Shown here piece after piece: positions 6,474 to 8,854 of a DNA stretch of 8,854 nucleotides. The position numbers were made by a program, and so were the translations under genes. Source of the DNA: Acholeplasmataceae bacterium (GTDB lineage Bacteria > Bacillota_I > Bacilli_A > Acholeplasmatales > Acholeplasmataceae). The notes below the pieces were generated by a model. That model was not told where the DNA came from and did no database searches. It worked only from the letters and a program-made list of their open reading frames with translations. The stretch lies in contig JALNWO010000067.1 in NCBI GenBank assembly GCA_023230825.1, positions 1-8,854 of the forward strand, read 5' to 3'. The number at the start of each line of letters is the position of its first letter. The stretch's first letter is position 1.

Positions 6474-6580
6474 TATCTGATGGAGGTCAGAATGCCTATT
6501 TTGTAGGCAATTTACAATAACAAAGGAGACACAGTTAGAAAGGAACCCGTGTCTCCCACAAATATAAGGAGTTAAGCACA
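6438..6580 (-). ncRNA. Candidate small RNA (about 140 nt) with anti-Shine-Dalgarno loop
   Basis: A TTGACA box (6614-6609, inside the 41-codon gene) with TATCTT 16 bases on (6592-6587) would start a transcript near 6580 that ends at the intrinsic terminator. It would fold into an 8-bp stem GGAGACAC/GTGTCTCC (6556-6549 with 6532-6525, plus one G-U), hairpins at 6493-6509 and 6477-6490, and the terminator stem. The 16-nt loop shows UCCUUUCUAA, the same ten bases as in the 3' end of Firmicutes 16S rRNA, and CUCCUU occurs three times (6571, 6528, 6471). It may instead be an operon tail or leader. The proposed -10 overlaps a cUUCGg hairpin, which weakens the promoter call. Confidence 0.4.
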
Positions 6581-6595
6581 TATCCGAAGATATAT
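6578..6595 (-). other. cUUCGg tetraloop hairpin at a stop codon
   Basis: Bases 6595-6589 (ATATATC) pair with 6584-6578 (GATATGT) through seven pairs, one of them G-U, closed by C(UUCG)G. This very stable RNA tetraloop begins at the last base of the TAA that ends the 41-codon gene. No T tract follows, so it is more likely a 3' stabiliser or the first element of a structured RNA than a terminator. Confidence 0.5.
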
Positions 6596-6720
6596 TACTT
6601 AGTTTTTTTGTCAAGTTTTTTCTCCTTTTTTTTTGATTTATTATTTGTAACATCTTTATTTGGTATAGGTGTTATACCTTTTAAGATGTTTTTAAATAAT
6701 GGGTGTAGATTATCATTCAT
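6595..6720 (-). CDS. Lys-rich small protein (41 aa)
   Basis: The frame from ATG 6720 to TAA 6595-6597 starts MNDNLHPLFKNILKGITPIP and ends in a tail of S-K-K-K-E-K-K-L-D-K-K-T-K. Twelve of 41 residues are Lys. The N-terminal half is weakly amphipathic and the C-terminal half probably unfolded and nucleic-acid- or membrane-seeking. A perfect AGGAGG lies six bases upstream, inside the last codons of the 69-aa gene, and the start overlaps that gene's stop by 8 nt (ATGAATGA), so the pair is coupled. A TTGACA box falls within its last codons. Function is unknown. Confidence 0.7.
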   Translation of the reverse strand: MNDNLHPLFKNILKGITPIPNKDVTNNKSKKKEKKLDKKTK

Positions 6721-6922
6721 TATAATCCTCCTGTTTGAGTTCAGTAATCAAAAAACCATTATGAGTTAAGTATTCAACAAGCTGTTCAAGTTGATACTGA
6801 GTTGTCTCATACTTAAGACTAACTTTATGGTACTTATTTGACATGTAAACTAACAAACCAAATAGTAATAAACATACTAATAAGGTTTGTACAAATAAAT
6901 TTTTGTAATTTAATTCTTTCAT
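6713..6922 (-). CDS. Single-pass membrane protein with coiled-coil-like tail (69 aa)
   Basis: A short Lys-containing N-terminus is followed by an uninterrupted hydrophobic helix (about 9-28, LFVQTLLVCLLLFGLLVYMS). Then comes a polar heptad-like segment (about 33-65, with L35, Y38, Y43, L45, L48, V49, L52). The positive residues before the helix argue for N-terminus inside, tail outside, although K30/H32/K33 after the helix could reverse this. The start at 6922 has AAGGAG five bases upstream, and the preceding stop is 2 bp away. It is translationally coupled to the 41-aa Lys-rich peptide. It could be a membrane anchor, a superinfection-exclusion factor or a spanin-like protein; nothing decides between them. 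Confidence 0.75.
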   Translation of the reverse strand: MKELNYKNLFVQTLLVCLLLFGLLVYMSNKYHKVSLKYETTQYQLEQLVEYLTHNGFLITELKQEDYNE

Positions 6923-6924
6923 GT

Positions 6925-7947
6925 TTACTCCTTCTTAATATTATGTTCCATGATTATCTTAAGAAACGTTCTTGTTGTTTGATCAGGTTGAGATTCTCTT
7001 AATGTATTAATCATTTTTTGTGTATCAACATGTATGTTTTTATTAAACAGAACTGCTTCAGTTAAATTTATTGCGTTAATACATTGATCAAGCAGCATAA
7101 ATTCTGCTGACATATTATCTAACGACTTGAAGCCCTCAAGATGTTTAATAATTGGATCTAATTGCATGTCAATAGCATGAACGATCCACCTTGATCTGTT
7201 TCCATACGGGTATATCACAAAGTTAATTTTTTTAACATAATTGTTTTTAAGTTCCTTATTATACCTTTGTACATAAGGTTTAAAATCAATCTTTTTCTCT
7301 AATATGATATAAGATTTATCAGCATGTTTCTTCTTTATTGCACATTCTGCAAAAGCTGCATATTTTTTCTTCGCTTTCTCATGCTTATCTTTATGTAATG
7401 CTATTTGTGTAAACTTTGTTGCAGCACCTAATATAAAGCAAGCAAAATGTACAGCTGTTTCAAAGTTTAAATTTTGTAATTCTTGGGGCTCATCCCAAGT
7501 TGTGTTAAAATTTTGAATGATTGTTGTAACAATATCCAATGATTTTTCGTCTATAATGTTGTTATAAATAGATTCAAGTAGATTTAATTTACGTTTATTT
7601 AATTTCTCATAAGTTCCTATAAAAAATAAATTTTCTATTATTGGATATTTAGGGTTGAAGTATGTACTTCGATCGCTTCTATGAATTTTTTTGCCCCATA
7701 CGTAGCCACCATTATTATGAATTTTAAGTAATACTTCTTCGTCATTTGTTCTGCAGATATACATTGGTATATCTCGGTGGCGTAATAACGCTATTGCAAA
7801 TATTTGTCCCGCACTAAATTTTTCTTCTTTAATTATTCCTACAAACATTTGGTTATCTTTAGTATCTGTAAATTTATTCAACATTTCTTCTTCGGTAATA
7901 ACCTGTATAGACCTGTTGTCTTGTTTTTTAATGTTGTTGACTACCAT
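6925..7947 (-). CDS. MYG1/UPF0160-like protein with degenerate active site (340 aa)
   Basis: The layout follows MYG1-family (UPF0160) DHH-like 3'-5' exonucleases, about 300-340 aa long. In order: 'FSAGQIFAIALLR' (44-56) where the family has FHADE-x-x-A-x-x-LLR; 'ICRTNDEEVL' (64-73) for the RTRD segment; 'GGYVW' (80-84) for DVGGVYD; 'HRSDRSTYF' (89-97) for the RFDHHQ-x-x-F metal site; 'NFNTTWDEP' (146-154) for LNPxW; then an F-x-x-A helix (162-170) and long basic helices; and 'INFVIYPYGNRSRWIVHAI' (241-259) for the core strands near the end. The metal-binding His and Asp residues of HADE and DHH are all missing, so it is probably not a nuclease but a binder, decoy or structural derivative. The start has AAAGGAG; the stop is 2 bp from the next ATG. 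Confidence 0.65.
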   Translation of the reverse strand: MVVNNIKKQDNRSIQVITEEEMLNKFTDTKDNQMFVGIIKEEKFSAGQIFAIALLRHRDIPMYICRTNDEEVLLKIHNNGGYVWGKKIHRSDRSTYFNPKYPIIENLFFIGTYEKLNKRKLNLLESIYNNIIDEKSLDIVTTIIQNFNTTWDEPQELQNLNFETAVHFACFILGAATKFTQIALHKDKHEKAKKKYAAFAECAIKKKHADKSYIILEKKIDFKPYVQRYNKELKNNYVKKINFVIYPYGNRSRWIVHAIDMQLDPIIKHLEGFKSLDNMSAEFMLLDQCINAINLTEAVLFNKNIHVDTQKMINTLRESQPDQTTRTFLKIIMEHNIKKE

Positions 7948-7959
7948 TATTGTCTCCTT

Positions 7960-8196
7960 TTATTTTACCCATTTCACAATCTCATTATTCTTAGTTGAAA
8001 TGTTATACATGTTGTAGAATAAATCGATATTGTTTTCGTCAAATGCTTGATTAAACACTGGAGTTCTCTTAACTCTCAGTATTCGTGTTAGAGATAACGT
8101 CTGACATTCATAATGTCTAGCACATTTCTTCACTATGAATGGTGTGATAGGCATATGACTATACCGAGTTATCATCTTTAACTTTGTCTTCTTCAT
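7960..8196 (-). CDS. Small basic protein of unknown function (78 aa)
   Basis: The first 45 residues are strongly basic (MKKTKLKMITRYSHMPITPF, then KKCARHYEC and RILRVKR), and the remainder is neutral and polar with 'NNIDLFYNMYNIS'. C25, H28 and C31 are close together but do not form a recognised metal site. The size, charge and position between two host-interaction candidates fit a small phage inhibitor or nucleic-acid-binding protein, which is inference only. The start at 8196 has AGGAG six bases upstream. The stop is 12 bp before the next gene and overlaps its ribosome site region. Confidence 0.7.
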   Translation of the reverse strand: MKKTKLKMITRYSHMPITPFIVKKCARHYECQTLSLTRILRVKRTPVFNQAFDENNIDLFYNMYNISTKNNEIVKWVK

Positions 8197-8398
8197 AAGT
8201 TACTCCTATATTTATTGAATTTAAACAGAAAACATATCAAAATCAAACGATTTATCTTTAGTAGAGTAAAGACTCATCTAATTATAGATCGTGAGAAATT
8301 GATATGTTTTTTTGTATTAGTGTTTATCTGGTTAATTATTCGTCAATTTGCTTCTATTTCTAAATTTATTTTAACTTCCATTTTAAACACCATACTCT
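8197..8398. other. Intergenic region without a supported gene
   Basis: Two very short minus-strand frames lie here (8343-8393, 16 codons; 8221-8277, 18 codons). Both lack ribosome sites. A plus-strand frame that starts with TTG also lacks one. The region is AT-rich and holds a candidate -10 box within a small palindrome. It is the longest gap inside the upstream block. Confidence 0.6.
8276..8289 (-). promoter_or_regulatory. Palindrome over a TATAAT box, possible operator-promoter
   Basis: ATCTA-TAAT-TAGAT is a 5-bp inverted repeat around a 4-base centre and contains a perfect TATAAT (8286-8281), about 80 bases upstream of the 78-aa gene. No good -35 is seen at 16-18 bases. A second small inverted repeat, GAGT-CTTT-ACTC, follows at once. 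A repressor site over a -10 would look like this, but chance is likely in DNA this AT-rich. Confidence 0.25.
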
Positions 8399-8782
8399 TT
8401 ACATCACTAAAAATTTTACGTGTTTGAATATATTAGTTTTAGTGACAGTTCCATCTTCATTTTGCTTTTCAACACTTACTCTATCGCTATGCGCAAACAT
8501 AAACACGATATCTCTATGGAAGTGTGTAAGTCTAGAAAAAGTGAACATAAACGCTGGACTACCTATAGGTAGTATTACAATGTCAAATTTTCTTGCAACT
8601 TCAAGCAAACAGTTTGCTAAATCATTTAAATTACTATCTATTGCTATGTTGCTTAATTGTTTAAACAACTCAAAGTTTACATCACGTAAGTCTTGTAACT
8701 GATGTTTTCCAAACATACCACCTAAATCGGTTTCTTGTTCACTTGTTAATGCGTGTTGCATCGTGTTTAAAATCTTTTTCAT
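8399..8782 (-). CDS. Csx20-like protein, possible ring nuclease / anti-CRISPR (127 aa)
   Basis: The pattern matches what I recall of Csx20, a small CARF/Rossmann-like accessory of type III CRISPR proposed to degrade cyclic oligoadenylate. An opening 'MQHALTSEQETDL' (8-20) and 'FG' (24-25) correspond to H-x-LT-x-EQ and FG. A helix follows, then strand 'FDIVILPIGSPAFMFTF' (66-82) for D-x-V-L-x-x-G-D-x-x-A-x-x. After it come 'FMFAHSDRVSVE' (94-105) for the Y-x-T-T-x-R-x-x-x-E strand, 'DGTV' (110-113) and 'FKHVKF' (119-124) for the F-R-H-V-x-F end. In a phage such a protein would blunt type III CRISPR signalling. No CRISPR array or cas gene is nearby. The start has AAGGAG eight bases upstream. 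The family call is from memory; the gene itself is secure. Confidence 0.6.
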   Translation of the reverse strand: MKKILNTMQHALTSEQETDLGGMFGKHQLQDLRDVNFELFKQLSNIAIDSNLNDLANCLLEVARKFDIVILPIGSPAFMFTFSRLTHFHRDIVFMFAHSDRVSVEKQNEDGTVTKTNIFKHVKFLVM

Positions 8783-8799
8783 AATCTTTTCTCCTTATC

Positions 8800-8854
8800 T
8801 TATATTCCTATTATAACCTTTTTCTCTCTCATTCTGTCTACTGTTATGCTATAA
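8800..8854 (-). CDS. C-terminal end of an upstream gene (partial)
   Basis: One minus-strand frame is open from the window edge to TAA at 8802-8800. It encodes at least 17 residues ending in 'MREKKVIIGI'. The other two frames have stops at once. The stop lies 17 bp before the ATG of the Csx20-like gene with a good AAGGAG between, the usual operon spacing here. Too little is visible to name it, and a frame this short can be open by chance. Confidence 0.4.
   Translation of the reverse strand, partial: YSITVDRMREKKVIIGI
8810..8840 (-). promoter_or_regulatory. Weak candidate promoter for the Csx20-like gene
   Basis: TAGACA (8840-8835, five of six bases of TTGACA) and TATAAT (8815-8810, perfect) are separated by 19 bases, longer than ideal. 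The start point would fall near 8803, about 20 bases before the ATG and just upstream of AAGGAG. It would lie inside the end of the partial upstream frame. Confidence 0.25.

Larger units (their letters stand above)
6385..6594. other. Structured non-coding gap between the two gene blocks
   Basis: About 210 bases without a credible gene. On the minus strand, reading from 6594 down, there is a 7-bp stem closed by a cUUCGg tetraloop (6578-6595), an 8-bp perfect stem with a 16-nt loop (6525-6556), a 6-bp stem TGCCTA/TAGGCA (6493-6509), a 4-bp stem CTGA/TCAG (6477-6490), an intrinsic terminator (6438-6473) and a TATAAT box (6408-6413). The frame that could be read across it on the minus strand starts without a ribosome site inside the 41-codon gene. 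Confidence 0.7.

Noticed and set aside
6480..6506. Plus-strand eight-codon frame with AAGGAG eight bases upstream
   Set aside because: The ribosome-like sequence is the complement of the terminator stem, and no plus-strand gene follows, so a leader peptide is unlikely.
6530..6556. tRNA-like GGGTTC in the non-coding gap
   Set aside because: The T-arm pairing, acceptor stem and anticodon arm are absent, and the bases form part of a hairpin loop instead.
6423..6653. Minus-strand frame of 76 codons across the non-coding gap
   Set aside because: It has no ribosome site, starts inside the well-supported 41-codon gene in another frame, and runs through the terminator and hairpins. Its composition (many Cys, Ile, Arg) is unlike the neighbours.
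8221..8277. 18-codon minus-strand frame ending in FDFDMFSV
   Set aside because: It lacks a ribosome site, has an in-frame stop immediately upstream and shows nothing beyond an acidic-aromatic look.
8215..8427. Plus-strand 70-codon hydrophobic frame
   Set aside because: It starts with TTG without a purine-rich ribosome site, stands against the otherwise uniform strand use, and runs into the end of the Csx20-like gene.
1..8854. CRISPR array, tRNA, insertion sequence or attachment site
   Set aside because: I found no spaced direct repeats, no cloverleaf and no transposase or integrase gene. A Csx20-like protein alone does not imply a CRISPR locus.

Overview
The window is AT-rich (about 30% G+C where counted), gene-dense and coded entirely on the minus strand. 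Genes are short, overlap or lie a few bases apart, and nearly every start has a strong AAGGAG/AGGAGG ribosome-binding site at 5-8 bases. The mix of a primase-helicase fusion, a Sak4-type recombination ATPase, a likely ssDNA-binding protein and many small unknowns points to a tailed phage (or prophage) of a low-GC Gram-positive (Firmicutes-type) host. The host assignment is inference. No structural or lysis gene is present, and the standard genetic code is used.

Transcription runs from high to low coordinates. The upstream block (8854-6595) looks like an accessory, host-takeover region. It holds the tail of an unknown gene, a 127-aa protein that resembles Csx20 (a CRISPR type III accessory family proposed as ring nucleases), a basic 78-aa unknown, a 340-aa protein that follows the MYG1/UPF0160 exonuclease layout but lacks its metal-binding residues, a 69-aa single-pass membrane protein, and a coupled 41-aa Lys-rich peptide that had to be found by hand.

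A 210-base non-coding gap (6385-6594) separates the two blocks. On the minus strand it carries a cUUCGg hairpin directly after a stop codon, a long stem-loop whose loop shows an anti-Shine-Dalgarno-like sequence, two smaller hairpins, a strong intrinsic terminator (13-bp stem plus a T tract) and then a TATAAT box ahead of the next gene. It may encode a small RNA of about 140 nt, or be a structured leader/terminator between operons.

The downstream block (6384-1) is a DNA replication and recombination operon: a 122-aa protein ending in an SSB-like acidic tip, a 21-aa membrane micropeptide, two unknowns, a free-standing copy of the domain that usually ends YqaJ-type exonucleases, a Sak4-like ATPase, a putative ssDNA-binding protein, an AEP primase-PriCT-DnaB helicase fusion, a 283-aa unknown, a zinc-ribbon protein, and at the window edge a gene of clearly higher G+C (about 47%) with a zinc knuckle of the type seen in phage HNH endonucleases. 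The primase-helicase would prime and unwind DNA, the OB-like protein would coat ssDNA, and the ATPase with the YqaJ-tail-like protein would serve recombination-dependent replication.

Family assignments were made by reading motifs from memory, with no database search. The Csx20 and MYG1 calls are the most interesting and the most in need of profile-profile confirmation.
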